Shown: piece after piece, positions 1 through 11,700 of the stretch
Layout of the letters: every line of letters starts with the position of its first letter
Numbering within the stretch: the first letter of the stretch is position 1
From: CAWBRY01 sp963791295
Lineage (GTDB): Bacteria > Bacteroidota > Bacteroidia > Chitinophagales > Chitinophagaceae
Assembly (NCBI GenBank): GCA_963791295.1
Contig: CAWBRY010000001.1
Span: forward strand, 1,922,001 to 1,986,000
Length of the DNA: 64,000 bases
Direction of reading: 5' to 3'
The notes under the pieces: model-generated
What the model saw: only the letters and a program-made list of their open reading frames with translations
What the model was told of the DNA's origin: nothing
Database searches by the model: none
Program-made: the position numbers and the translations under genes

Positions 1-312
1 TCCGTCAGGATCAAGACCGATCCAGTAGTAACAAAATCAGATTTGTTTGTTCCCAAGGCCTGGACACCGAATGGAGATGGTCATAACGATAAATTATTCC
101 CGCTGACAATGAATATCAGGCAACTTAAATATTTCCGCGTATTCAATCGATGGGGACAGTTAGTTTTTGAAACAAATGCTCTTGGCTTTGGCTGGGATGG
201 CACCTACCGGGGAAAACTCCAGGTTTCTGACACCTATATGTGGGTTGCAGAGGCAGTAGGAGAGGATGGTCGTACCATTCAACGAAGTGGAAATTCAGTT
301 TTATTAAAGTAA
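1..312 (+). CDS. 3' end of giant T9SS adhesin (module A), type B sorting domain
   Basis: The frame is open from base 1 and closes with TAA at 310-312; the gene begins before the window. The visible ~100 residues are a gliding-motility-associated C-terminal domain (CHU_C family, type B sorting signal of the T9SS). Visible family motifs are VPKAWTPNGDGHNDKLFPL, LKYFRVFNRWGQLVFETN, GWDGTYRG and the end RSGNSVLLK. In this family the domain directs a Sec-exported protein through the outer-membrane T9SS channel and links it to a PorP/SprF partner. It matches the last ~90 residues of the module B adhesin (30442-30711) almost position for position. A PorP/SprF gene follows after 10 bases, as in module B. 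By analogy the missing part is probably another giant repeat adhesin (inference). An internal TTG at 43 could be mistaken for a start but lies inside the domain. Confidence 0.93.
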   Translation, partial: SVRIKTDPVVTKSDLFVPKAWTPNGDGHNDKLFPLTMNIRQLKYFRVFNRWGQLVFETNALGFGWDGTYRGKLQVSDTYMWVAEAVGEDGRTIQRSGNSVLLK

Positions 313-322
313 ACCTCTAGTT

Positions 323-1345
323 ATGAGAAAGGTAAAACATATCGTCGCGGTGAGTCTTGCATTATTGATGATGATGTCATCACGCGCGCAGGATCCAAGT
401 TTTTCGCAATTTTTTTCCTCGCCGCTAAATGTCAATCCGGCATTGACAGGAAACATCAATGGGGACTGGCGACTCATCTCGAATTTCCGGGACGAATGGA
501 TTGGGCCGGCAAGTCCTTATGTGACCGGCACTATTTCATATGACAAAAAAATAATGCAAAATAATATACCAGGTGTGCCTGAAAACAATATTATGGGATT
601 GGGCGGCATGGTAATGTTTGATAAGGCGATGAGTGGTATTGTAAAAAGTGTTTACGCGACCATGAATCTGTCCTATAGCATTAAATTAAGAGAAGGGGAG
701 GACTTTGCTCACCGTCTGGGGCTTGGATTTGGCGCCACTTATGGCGACCGGTCCATTGACTATAGCCGATTGGATTTTGAAGAACAATTTACGGGTAACG
801 GATTTAATACAAGTCTGCCTACCGGAGAAACAGCTTTATCAAATATGAAAGGATATGTCTCAGCTAGTGCGGGTATCATTTATAGTTATACTACTGAGAA
901 GAGCAACTTTGATATTGGAGCATCGGCGTATCATGTGAACCGGCCAAAGCAAACTTTTTTAAAGGACAATAATCAGGAACTGGCAATTAGAAAAGTAGCT
1001 CATGCCAACTTCGAAACGTTCCTCTCAGACAGGGTTGTTCTAAATGCTAATGGCATTTATCAGTCTCAAACTACGACCCATTATTTTTCAGTGGGTTCTG
1101 CACTGGGATATTATTTAGGAGATGAAGCGGGTACGCTACTGAATGCAGGACTGTGGTATTGGTCAAAAAATGCGGTCATTCCATACGTTGGTTTATCGTA
1201 TAAAGATTTTCAATTCGGATTAAGTTATGATATAACCATTTCAAAGCTCAACCAGGCAGCAAAAAAGCCAAGCACCTGGGAATTTTCCCTGATTTTGAGA
1301 GGAAAGCAGAAAGCATCCGGGATCATTCCGTGTCCCTGGAAATAA
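323..1345 (+). CDS. PorP/SprF family T9SS outer-membrane protein (module A partner)
   Basis: A 340-residue protein of the usual length for the PorP/SprF family. It has a signal peptide (about residues 1-23, ending SSRAQ) and the family-typical mature start DPSFSQFFSSPLNVNPALTG, followed by FRDEWIGPASPY. The rest is rich in alternating aromatic/polar stretches expected of an outer-membrane beta-barrel (RLGLGFGATYG, YHVNRPKQTFL, LGYYLGDEAGTLL, YVGLSYKDFQFGLSYDIT). Family members act in the outer membrane as partners of T9SS cargo with type B sorting domains; SprF is needed for surface display of the gliding adhesin SprB. The ATG lies 10 bases after the stop of the upstream adhesin, so the two are probably one transcript. 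It is closely similar along its whole length to the second copy at 30716-31741, with differences concentrated in the signal peptide and scattered surface positions. Confidence 0.93.
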   Translation: MRKVKHIVAVSLALLMMMSSRAQDPSFSQFFSSPLNVNPALTGNINGDWRLISNFRDEWIGPASPYVTGTISYDKKIMQNNIPGVPENNIMGLGGMVMFDKAMSGIVKSVYATMNLSYSIKLREGEDFAHRLGLGFGATYGDRSIDYSRLDFEEQFTGNGFNTSLPTGETALSNMKGYVSASAGIIYSYTTEKSNFDIGASAYHVNRPKQTFLKDNNQELAIRKVAHANFETFLSDRVVLNANGIYQSQTTTHYFSVGSALGYYLGDEAGTLLNAGLWYWSKNAVIPYVGLSYKDFQFGLSYDITISKLNQAAKKPSTWEFSLILRGKQKASGIIPCPWK

Positions 1346-1781
1346 CAATGAAATCAGTGTAAGTATGAACAAATTCGTAGATCAGATTTATAGTATTTTT
1401 ACCTTCTTTTAAGGGGCAAAATTGTGGAAATATATAATTAGAAAATTTCGGCATTAAAACTTCCTTAAAAAGGCAATATGTATTACTTTTAGCAGCTATT
1501 CAGTATCCCCCGAATGCCGGAGAACCGGCCCAACATCTGAGGAATCAATCTCTTAAATCCAACATTCATCATTAAGTTTTCAATCATTCCAATTGGGTAT
1601 TTCCAATGGATTGCCAATAGTGTAAGTTCAACTTTCTTCTAATTCCTATGGATTTTTCCGAGTAAGAATTCAGAATCCATTTTCACCATTATGAATTGCC
1701 GCATTACAGCTGTTGCTATGGAGAATATTCTCCTGGCGAGACTGTGCAAATCTGAAACCCATAACTCTGTAACCCTTTATC
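1346..1781 (+). other. intergenic region and 5' leader of module B adhesin
   Basis: No convincing gene is seen here. The 436 bases contain a possible promoter (1461-1491) and a leader that is recognisably related to the leader of the next adhesin (31742-32322). Shared blocks are around 1535-1565 versus 32018-32050, 1636-1666 versus 32191-32221 (25 of 31 bases identical by eye), and the string ATGAATTGC at 1691 versus 32247. A perfect 5-bp hairpin GCCGG-AGAA-CCGGC lies at 1516-1529 but has no T-run and is not conserved in the second leader. No rho-independent terminator is visible after the PorP/SprF stop. Confidence 0.55.
1461..1491 (+). promoter_or_regulatory. possible Bacteroidota promoter for module B adhesin
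   Basis: A -7-like box TACTTTTA (1484-1491) resembles the Bacteroidota consensus TAnnTTTG. A poor -33-like TTCC lies 19 bases upstream (1461-1464). Support comes from the equivalent position in the next leader, where TATTTTTA is found (31957-31964). If used, the transcript would start near 1498 and carry a ~280-base untranslated leader. This is a weak match in an AT-rich region. Confidence 0.3.
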
Positions 1782-4700
1782 GTGCACTCTATAGGAATTA
1801 TACATTTTGGGCAACGTGGCAAAGGTCGAAAATCGATCCTTTCTCTCATGCCTGTCAGACGACTGGGCCTTCTGCCTATTCTTTTCTGCTTTCTTTTTTT
1901 CAATCAACTTAATGCCCAAATTTCATCTACTGCGGCTGGCGGTCCATGGAACTCGACGTCTACCTGGGTCGGTGGTATAATTCCCGGATCAGGAAGTAAT
2001 GTGATCATTGTTGCAGGATCAACAGTAACGGTGAACGCTCCTGCAGGTGCCTGTCAGAATCTAACGATTAGCGGTAATCTAAATTCTAATGCTGGTATCA
2101 ACCTTGACGTATATGGCGATTGGACAAATAATGGCGGATTCAATCCAAATACAGGGTCCGTCACTTTTCGGGATCCTTTGCTAAGTATGCTGGGGGGCTC
2201 ATCAGCGTCTATCTTTTATAACCTTATTTCAAATACTCCCGTTTTAAACCTGAATACCAATGATGTAACAGTCAATCATCAGCTCACTTTGAATGGCAGG
2301 CTGCTACTAAATAACCAGGACCTTATTCTCGGGGCCAGTTCACTAGCTATCAACGGCACTTTGGGTGCGGCCAATGGAATGATCGTGATGAATATGGGAA
2401 TTGGCGGGGGAGAGGTCAGGAAATTATTTACGGCTAACGGCTCATTTACATTCCCGGTTGGCGACGTAACAGGGACGGTAGAATATTCACCCCTGACGAT
2501 AACATTTACGGGTGGAACTTACGCAGCCGGCGCCTACGCTGGAGTAAAAGTCATCAATACCAAGCATCCGAGCAATACCAACACAAGTAACTATCTCAAC
2601 AGGTATTGGAGCTTGAGTGTAAGCGGTGTTACTACCCCTTTTTATAATATCGATGCCACCTACCTTACTGCAGATGTTGTCGGTGCCGAATCGAATATGG
2701 CGATGGGCCGATATACCGCATTGCCCTGGGTTAAATATGGAGCGGCAACAATGGCCACCAATCTTTTGTCAACTACAGCGGTAAATGCCACAGGCCTGGC
2801 TATCGGTTTTACAGGAATAACGCTGGCAGCGCCGACAGTCGCGATAAACAATACTAACATTTGCTCTGGTTCATCTGTGCAATTAAATCCTATTGTTACC
2901 GGCGACCCAACTATTACTTATCTATGGTCATCAATACCTCTTGGTTTTAGTTCAACGATTGCCAACCCCACTTTAAGTCCGGGTTCTAATACAACTTATT
3001 CTTTAACGATTACCGACGGAAATGGCTTTACAGCCACAGATAATGCAATCGTCACTGTTATCCCCGCGCCCGTCGCAGTCGCCGGTCCTGCATTTTCTAC
3101 ATGTGCCAATTCAGGCGCAGTTAATATTACCGGCGGTTCGAGTGCAACTAACAGCACTGGTACAATATGGACAACCAGTGGAACCGGAACATTTAGTAAT
3201 GCCAATTCGTTGACCGTAGCTACCTATACACCCAGTGGAGCGGATATAGCAGCGGGATCAGTCACGATTACACTGGTGGCAAATGGAAATGCGCCGTGTT
3301 CAAACAGCACTTCTTCCAAAATCTTAACTATAAATGCGCAACCTGTTGCTACAGCAGGAAGTAATAGTCCGCGTTGCGTAAATGGAACACTGAATCTTAA
3401 TTCAAGTGGAGGGACATCATATAGCTGGATAGGTCCCAATGGATTCACTTCTCTTTCACAAAATCCATCGATTACTGGTGTAACCGCAGCCGCTAGTGGG
3501 TTATATGTTGTAACCGTTAGCAATGGTGCGGGTTGTTCAATCACGGCAACGACAAACGTAACGATCAATCCTCTACCGACAGCTACTATTTCATATGCCG
3601 GTGCGCCATTTTGTAACAATCTGACAGCTGCTCAACCGGTAACAATAACGGGTGGGCCATTCATTAATACAAGTTTTTCATCTACACCGGGATTGATCAT
3701 CAATCCTATTTCAGGAGCAATTACTCCAAGCACGAGCACACCCGGAACATATACCGTCACGTATTCATTCCAATTGCCTGCTACCGGGTGCTCTAATACA
3801 ACGACCCGATCGGTTACTATCAATGCTATTCCGACAGTTAATGTTGGACCTGCGATGAGCGCTATTTGCCAGGCAGGAACTTCTGCACCATTGGGAGGAT
3901 CTACCGGTGGAGGTGCAACTGGAGGTATATGGTCTTCGCCGGCTGGCGGGACTTTCAACCCAGATGCTACAACATTAAATGCCACATGGACTCCACCACC
4001 TGCTTTTACCGGGACTGCAACACTTCTACTAACAACCAGCGGCGGATCTTGCGGAACTGCGTCTGCGAGCAAAACAATATTAGTAAACGCTAATCCCACA
4101 GTAAACGTTGGACCAGCCATTACTGCATTTTGTCAGGGAGGAACTTCAAGTGCATTAGGTGGCGCCATTGGTGGAAGCGCACTAAGTGGAACGTGGTCGA
4201 CCCCTGCTGGTGGCACATTTAATCCAAATGCAACCACATTAAACGCTACGTGGACACCACCTGCGGCTTACAATGGAACAGCCATATTAACTTTGACCAC
4301 AGGCGGCGGGCCTTGCGGAACTACATCAGCCAGCAAGAACATTACCGTAAATCCGAGTCCGACTGTAAATGTTGGGCCGGCTATGTCACCTATTTGCCAG
4401 GCGACTAGTTCTGCTCCATTAGGCGGAGCTGTCGGGGGTAGCGCACTTGGCGGAACATGGTCTACTCCTGCAGGTGGAACTTTTACACCGAACGCAATAT
4501 CATTAAATGCTACATGGACACCGCCAGCAGGATATTCAGGAACAGCTGTGTTAACCCTGACTACAAGTGGAGGTCCCTGTGGTACAACGTTTGCAACCAA
4601 GAATATTGTTGTCAATTCAAACCCCACTGTAAATGTCGGTCCTGCAATGGCCGCTATTTGCCAGGGTTCTACTTCAGCCGGTTTGGGAGGTGCGATGGGC

Positions 4701-5792
4701 GGATCCTCAACGAGTGTAACCTGGTCAAGCTCTGCAGGTGGAACATTTAATCCAAATGCCACCACATTAAATGCTACCTGGACTCCGCCTGCTTCCTATA
4801 GCGGCACAGCAACATTAACGCTTACCAGCAGCGGAGGTTCGTGTGGATCTGCAACAGCTAGTAAAAACATTATTGTCAATCCCCGCCCTGTAGTTTCTAT
4901 TTCCGCAGACTATTGTATTGTTCCTGGAAAAGTTCGGTTAACGGCAAGCTCTACGGTTCCGGGTGTTACCTATTCTTGGAGTACTTCGCCGGTGCAAACT
5001 ACTCAAAGCATCGATGTAGACATTGTGGGTAGTTATACCGTTACGGCTACTGCAGCCGGATGTTCCGGAACAGCGTCAATTAATGTATCGAGCGAATTAG
5101 TAGTGAATGGAAATTTCACAAGCGGGAATACCGGATTTACCAGCAACTATCAATATTGGCCAGACATTGGTGGAAATAGCGAGTTGGTACCAGACAATGG
5201 AAATAATGGATATAGCGTCGGAACCAGTGGACAAAATTTTCACGGCAATTTCTGGGGAATCGATCATACGGCAAATACTTCAGGGCCCAGAAACTTCATG
5301 CTTGTTAATGGCCATGATAATATTACGGTATGGCAGGAAACGGTAAATGTAATTGCGAATACGAATTATTATTTCTCTGCCTGGGCTATGAGTTTAAACA
5401 ATTCCGGACCGTATGCGAGATTGCAATTCCAGGTTAATGGAGTGCTCGTCGGATCCATAGCCAATTTGGGACCCGGCGCAACAAGCAATGCGCAAGCAGC
5501 CGCCAATGATCATTGGGTTAGATTCTATAGCACGCCGTTATGGAATTCTGGTGCAGTAAGCGGTCCCATTACGATTAGAATCATCAACCTGGAAACCTCA
5601 CATCCTGGTAACGACTTTGCGTTGGATGATATCTCATTCGGGACTCTTTCTTCATTCCTCTACCTGACGTCTCCTTTTGGAACGGATGGACAAACTGTTT
5701 GTGAAAACACTCCCATAACAAATATTGCTTATTCTTACGGCAGTCCATCAGTAACCGTATCAGGACTTCCTCCGGGTGTCACCGTCTACTGA
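1782..5792 (+). CDS. module B adhesin, segment 1: signal peptide, N-terminal and jelly-roll domains
   Basis: This 1,336-codon frame opens the gene. Residues 1-46 form a long signal peptide: a basic n-region of ~30 residues, a hydrophobic core, and NQLNAQ before ISSTAAGGPWNST. The next ~330 residues are beta-rich with repeated Asn/Gly turns, followed by a PKD/Ig-like domain (TYSLTITDGNG). Next come one copy of the 91-residue domain expanded in module C (about 3060-3340), a further Ig-like domain, four 88-residue repeats, a PKD-like domain (VSISADYC) and a jelly-roll domain from 5098 to 5650. The jelly roll shows LVVNGNFTSGNTGF, WQETVNV and FALDDISFGTL. The frame ends in TGA at 5790-5792 inside a putative Ig domain; the homologous sequence continues from 5789 in the frame one base earlier. 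If ATG 1848 is the start, the signal peptide is a normal 24 residues. Confidence 0.85.
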   Translation: MHSIGIIHFGQRGKGRKSILSLMPVRRLGLLPILFCFLFFNQLNAQISSTAAGGPWNSTSTWVGGIIPGSGSNVIIVAGSTVTVNAPAGACQNLTISGNLNSNAGINLDVYGDWTNNGGFNPNTGSVTFRDPLLSMLGGSSASIFYNLISNTPVLNLNTNDVTVNHQLTLNGRLLLNNQDLILGASSLAINGTLGAANGMIVMNMGIGGGEVRKLFTANGSFTFPVGDVTGTVEYSPLTITFTGGTYAAGAYAGVKVINTKHPSNTNTSNYLNRYWSLSVSGVTTPFYNIDATYLTADVVGAESNMAMGRYTALPWVKYGAATMATNLLSTTAVNATGLAIGFTGITLAAPTVAINNTNICSGSSVQLNPIVTGDPTITYLWSSIPLGFSSTIANPTLSPGSNTTYSLTITDGNGFTATDNAIVTVIPAPVAVAGPAFSTCANSGAVNITGGSSATNSTGTIWTTSGTGTFSNANSLTVATYTPSGADIAAGSVTITLVANGNAPCSNSTSSKILTINAQPVATAGSNSPRCVNGTLNLNSSGGTSYSWIGPNGFTSLSQNPSITGVTAAASGLYVVTVSNGAGCSITATTNVTINPLPTATISYAGAPFCNNLTAAQPVTITGGPFINTSFSSTPGLIINPISGAITPSTSTPGTYTVTYSFQLPATGCSNTTTRSVTINAIPTVNVGPAMSAICQAGTSAPLGGSTGGGATGGIWSSPAGGTFNPDATTLNATWTPPPAFTGTATLLLTTSGGSCGTASASKTILVNANPTVNVGPAITAFCQGGTSSALGGAIGGSALSGTWSTPAGGTFNPNATTLNATWTPPAAYNGTAILTLTTGGGPCGTTSASKNITVNPSPTVNVGPAMSPICQATSSAPLGGAVGGSALGGTWSTPAGGTFTPNAISLNATWTPPAGYSGTAVLTLTTSGGPCGTTFATKNIVVNSNPTVNVGPAMAAICQGSTSAGLGGAMGGSSTSVTWSSSAGGTFNPNATTLNATWTPPASYSGTATLTLTSSGGSCGSATASKNIIVNPRPVVSISADYCIVPGKVRLTASSTVPGVTYSWSTSPVQTTQSIDVDIVGSYTVTATAAGCSGTASINVSSELVVNGNFTSGNTGFTSNYQYWPDIGGNSELVPDNGNNGYSVGTSGQNFHGNFWGIDHTANTSGPRNFMLVNGHDNITVWQETVNVIANTNYYFSAWAMSLNNSGPYARLQFQVNGVLVGSIANLGPGATSNAQAAANDHWVRFYSTPLWNSGAVSGPITIRIINLETSHPGNDFALDDISFGTLSSFLYLTSPFGTDGQTVCENTPITNIAYSYGSPSVTVSGLPPGVTVY

Positions 5793-8700
5793 CTTTCGGA
5801 GGCGTTCTTACTTTCAGTGGTACTCCAACCGCTGCCGGAAATTATAATTATTCAGTCACGACGACCGGCACTTGCGCACCCATTACTGTATTTGGATCTA
5901 TCACTGTGAACCCTGCGCCGACATTAACCATTGTCAATCCACCTGCAGTCTGTTCGCCTTCGACGGTAAACATTACTTCATCATCTGTACAAACAACTAA
6001 CACAGGTAATACCACAACATATTGGAGCAATGCAGCGGGAACAATTCCTATCCCTGCAGCCAATGGAACTCCTGCTGCCATTTCAGTAAGTGGCACTTAT
6101 TATATTAAGTCGGTTCTCTCAGCAACAAATTGTTCCGTTATTCAGCCTGTTGTTGTTACTATCAACCCTATACCTGCATTGACCATCGCAAATCCTGCTG
6201 CAGTCTGTGCTCCGGCAACGGTGAATATTACTACGCCTGCCGTTCAAACTACGAATACAGGAACGACTACAACATATTGGAGTGATGCAGCAGCAACTAT
6301 TCCTATACCGGCAGCAAGCGGAACACCTGCGGCTCTCTCAGTGAGCGGTACTTATTATATTAAGACTGCTTTTGCTACCGGCTGTTCGATTATTAGACCC
6401 GTCGTGGTTACTATCAATCCTCTGCCAACACTGACAATTGTTAATCCACCGGCAGTATGTTCTCCTTCATCCGTTAATATCACAACTGCCTCCGTACAGA
6501 CGGTGAATACCGGGACAACAACAACATATTGGAATGACGCCGCTGGCACTGTAGCAATTCCAGCTGCCAATGGTACTCCGGCTGCAATCACAGTAAGCGG
6601 TACATATTATATTAAGTCGGCAATGGCTACGGGTTGCTTTGTCATCAGTCCTGTCGTAGTAACAATTAATCCCAAGCCAAACCTGGTCATTACAAACCCT
6701 GCAGCCGTCTGTTCTCCGGCTACAGTGGATTTGACTGCAGCTTCTGTCACATCGGGAAGCACCCTGCTTTCAGGAGCATTAAGTTACTGGACGGATGCAG
6801 CAGCTACCATTCCTTATACAACACCAGCCACTGCGGGCGCCGGAACCTATTATATTAAAGTAACTACCTCACTTGGATGTACTGATGTGGAGCCGGTAGT
6901 AGTAACTGTAAATTCTTCACCAACGATTACAAGTCAAAATGCTTGTATCGGCGGCGGCTCAATAACATTTCTTCAAACAGGTGGGGGCCCGGGCGGTACA
7001 TGGACTGTCAGTGGGGGAGGAACGATTGTGGCTGCTACCGGCGTGTTTACACCTTCAACTGCAGGATGTTTTACTGTATCATATAATACATCTGCCGGAT
7101 GTCCCGGCACTACAACGTTTACTGTATTTCCCGGTGCACCTACGGTTACAGCACCTGCTAATACATGTAATACTGCGTTTAATCTTCCGACAGTCGCATC
7201 AGTGCCAGGATTTACAACACAGTTCAGCATTGATGGAGGAACATATTCTAATTCTCCAACAATTCCAACTGCTGTTGGTTGCCATCAAATCAGGGTAAGG
7301 TATATACTCACAGCCAATTGTGGAACGACACTCGCCGGCACCGCGGGTACGGGGGCATGTGCAGAAGCTACAGTTAGTGTAGTCATTTTTCCTCCTGCTC
7401 CAACAATTACTGCTCCCAGTAATACTTGTAATGCGGCGTTTACTTTGCCATCTGTTACGCCCGTGCCTGGATTTAGTGTAAGGTATAGTATCGATTTGGG
7501 TGCATTTTCTGCATCGCCATCGATACCGACTACTCCGGGATGTCATAGTATTCAGGCAAAATATTTTCTTACAGCAGCGTGTGCACCTTCTGTGCCTCCT
7601 GGCATATCATTACCAAATGCATCACCCTGCGGACTAAGCAATACGGTAAACGTTGTCGTTTTCCCGCCAGCTCCACCGGCACCAACAGTTAATTCAGGTT
7701 GTGGTCCTATCGTGGTGACGGCACCATCCATTCCCAGCGGAGGATTTGCGGTGCAATATAGTTTTGATGATGGAGCAACCTGGGGTGCCAACACACCTCC
7801 AACGGCAGACAATTGTTTGGGGTATAAAATAAAGACTCGTTATGTAACATCGGCAGCATGTGGATCAATAGCTGCTGGTACAGCAAGTATCATTACTGCT
7901 TGTAAAGAATCTCCGGCTACAACCAGGAGCTTGGATAATACCGGACCCGCTACAACCTGTCCTTCAGCTCAAAGTTTCTGCATAGTTGCAAGTAACAATT
8001 ATAGTATTCCATTACTAGTAGCTACAGACAATTGTGCCGGAGCAATCACGATCACTTACCAGGTTACGGGCGCTACTACAAGGAGTGGGTCAGGCAATAA
8101 TGCCAGCGGATTGTTCAATCTCGGTACTTCAACAATTACCTGGACTGCAACAGATGCCTGCGGCAATGTTTCTACCTGCACTACGGTTGTGACTATTAAT
8201 CCATTACCAACGGTATCTATTAATCCGCTTCCCAACGTATGTATATCCGCCACTACTGTAGCACTGAGCGGAACTCCGTCAGGCGGCAGCTTCAGCGGGC
8301 CCGGAGTAACAGGAAACTCATTTAATCCTTCGGTTGCGGGATTAGGCACCCACACCATTATATATAGCTATACTGATGCAAACGGATGCACTGCTACGGA
8401 TAACACAACCATTTCAGTAAATTCATTACCAGCAATAGTCGTTACGCCGGTTTCAGCCTTGTGCAACGATGACGCGGCTGTTACTCTTAATGCTTCTCCG
8501 GTGGGAGGAACTTTCAGTGGTAATGGTGTTACCGGAAATTCGTTTGATCCTACCGTAGCAGGTTCGGGAACTCATACAATAACTTATACTTATAATGATC
8601 CTTCAGGTACCTGTCCGACTGCCACTTCATCCATTTCAATAACTGTGAGCCCGGCAGCCACGGCAAATGCAGGTAGCACTCAAACGGTATGTTCAGGAAA

Positions 8701-11700
8701 AACGGTTAGTCTCGCAGGAACAATTGGAGGCAGCGGCACAAGCGCAACCTGGTCTGCTCCTAGCGGAACTTTCACAAATGCAAATTCACTAACGTCTTCG
8801 TATACCCCGTCAATTACCAGTGGAACTGTAACACTGACATTAACTACCAATGATCCAGCAGGACCTTGCGATGCTGCCATATCTACGGTAGTTATTACCG
8901 TGAATCCGCCCATCATTGCTTCAGAAACTCATACAGCTATCGCTTGCAATGGAGGAACGTCTACTGTTACGATTAGCGCAACGGGTGGAACTGCTCCGTA
9001 TACTGGAACAGGCAACTTTACTCAATCAGCAGGAACTGTTTCTTATACTGTCACCGATTCAAAAGGATGTACAGCGGTCATTGCGGTGATCGTATCAGAA
9101 CCGGCAATCCTTAATGCATCGGAAACACGCACAGCCATTGCTTGTAACGGGGGAACGTCTACCGTGACTATTAGTGCGACGGGCGGTACGGCTCCGTATA
9201 CTGGTGTTGGAAACTTTACTCAATCGGCCGGCACTGTATCATATACAGTCACTGATGCAAAAGGATGTACTGATGCTGTATCGGTCACTATCACACAACC
9301 TTCGGTAATAGCAGCCACTGAAACGCATACTGCCATTGCTTGTAATGGTGGTAATTCTACTGTAACGATCGCAGCAACCGGAGGCACTGCTCCATACACC
9401 GGAACAGGAAACTTTACTCAAACAGCAGGTACAACCTCGTATACGGTAACTGATTCTAAAGGCTGTACAGCAGTCGTATCAGTAACTGTTACTGAGCCAG
9501 CAGCTGTTGTAGTCACAGAAACACATACGGCCATCGCATGTAATGGTGGCACGTCGACTGTAACTATTGGCGCAAGCGGCGGTACTGCTCCATATACCGG
9601 AACAGGCACATTTACTCAATCCGCCGGAACTGTATCTTATACGGTTACGGATTCCAAGGGTTGCGTTTCTACTGTAACCGCAACCGTTATTCAACCGACG
9701 ATTCTTGTTGCTTCAGAAATACATACAGCTATCGCTTGTAATGGAGGAACGTCTACTGTAACCATTAGCGCAACAGGTGGAACTGCTCCGTATACTGGAA
9801 CAGGCAACTTTACTCAATCAGCAGGAACTGTATCTTATACGGTTACGGATTCCAAAGGTTGCGTTTCTACTGTATCCGCAACCGTTATACAACCGACAAT
9901 TCTTGTTGCTTCAGAAATACATACAGCTATCGCTTGTAATGGAGGAACGTCTACTGTAACGATTAGCGCAACAGGTGGAACTGCTCCGTATACTGGAACA
10001 GGAAACTTTACTCAATCAGCCGGCACTGTTTCATATACAGTCACTGATGCAAAAGGATGTACTGCTACCGTATCGGTTACTATCACACAACCTTCGGTAA
10101 TAGTAGCCACTGAAACGCATACTGCCATTGCTTGTAATGGCGGCAGTTCAAGTGTAACGATTGCAGCAACCGGAGGCACAGCTCCATATACTGGAACAGG
10201 CAACTTTACTCAAGCAGCAGGCACTACCTCTTATACAGTAACCGATTCCAAGGGATGTACTGCAGTCGTATCAGTAACTGTTGCTGAACCCGCGGCTGTT
10301 GTAGCGACAGAAACACATACGGCCATTGCATGTAATGGAGGCACATCGCTTGTAACGATCGCAGCAACCGGCGGTACCGCTCCTTATACCGGAACAGGCA
10401 CATTTACTCAATCCGCCGGAACTGTATCTTATACGGTTACGGATTCCAAAGGTTGCGTTTCTACTGTATCCGCAACTGTCATTCAACCGACAATTCTTGT
10501 TGCTGCAGAAACTCATACAGTTATCGCTTGTAACGGAGGAACGTCTACCGTTACGATTAGCGCAACGGGAGGAACTGCTCCTTATACCGGAACAGGCAAC
10601 TTTACTCAATCAGCAGGAACCGTATCTTATACGGTTACGGATTCCAAAGGTTGCGTTTCTACTGTATCCGCAACCGTTATTCAACCGACAATCCTTGTTG
10701 CTTCAGAAATACATACAGCTATCGCTTGTAATGGAGGAACGGCTACTGTAACCATTAGCGCAACAGGTGGAACTGCTCCGTACACTGGAACAGGCAACTT
10801 TACTCAATCAGCCGGCACTGTATCATATACAGTTACTGATGCAAAGGGATGTACAGCTGCGGTATCGGTCACTATCATACAACCTTCGGTAATAGTAGCC
10901 ACTGAAACGCATACTGCCATTAGTTGTAATGGCAATAATTCAACTGTAACGATTGCAGCAACCGGAGGCACAGCTCCATATACCGGAACAGGAAACTTTA
11001 TTCAAGCAGCAGGTACTACCTCATACACAGTAACCGATTCTAAAGGATGTACAGCGAGTCGTATCAGTAACTGTTACTGAGCCCGCGGCTGTTGTAGCGA
11101 CAGAAACACATACTGCCATCGCATGTAATGGTGGCACGTCGACTGTAACTATTAGCGCAAGCGGCGGTACAGCGCCTTATACCGGAACAGGCACATTTAC
11201 TCAATCCTCAGGAACTGTATCTTATACGGTTACGGATTCCAAGGGTTGCGTTTCTACTGTATCCGCAACCGTTATTCAACCGACAATCCTTGTTGCGTCA
11301 GAAACGCATACGGCTATCTCTTGTAACGGAGGAACGTCAACGGTTACGATTAGCGCAACAGGTGGAACTGCTCCTTATACCGGAACAGGAACTTTTACGC
11401 AATCAGCAGGAACTGTTTCTTATACTGTCACCGACTCAAAAGGCTGCGTAGCAACAATATCAGCAACGATTGTTCAACCAAACGTCCTTGTCGCTTCAGA
11501 AACACATACGGCGATCTCATGTAATGGTGGTAGTTCGGCAGTTACCATTGCTGCAAGCGGCGGCACGGCACCATACACAGGAACGGGCACCTTTAGCCAA
11601 TCCGCTGGTACTTTATCTTATACTGTTACTGATGCAAAGGGTTGTACAGCCACTGTCGCTGTTATCGTAACCGAACCGTCGACCCTGGTCGCAGCGGAAA

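Noticed and set aside
1516..1529. Perfect hairpin GCCGG-AGAA-CCGGC as a terminator
   Set aside because: Only 5 bp, no following T-run, about 170 bases after the stop codon, and not conserved in the second leader.
1691..1912. A 73-codon + frame beginning ATGAATTGC in the leader
   Set aside because: It overlaps the start of the adhesin in another frame. Its counterpart at 32247 has only 15 codons and shares only the first three, so a conserved peptide is not supported. The DNA block itself is kept as a finding.
1670..1919. Two minus-strand frames of 67 and 77 codons in the leader
   Set aside because: They overlap each other and the adhesin start, have no family signature, and have no counterpart in the second leader.
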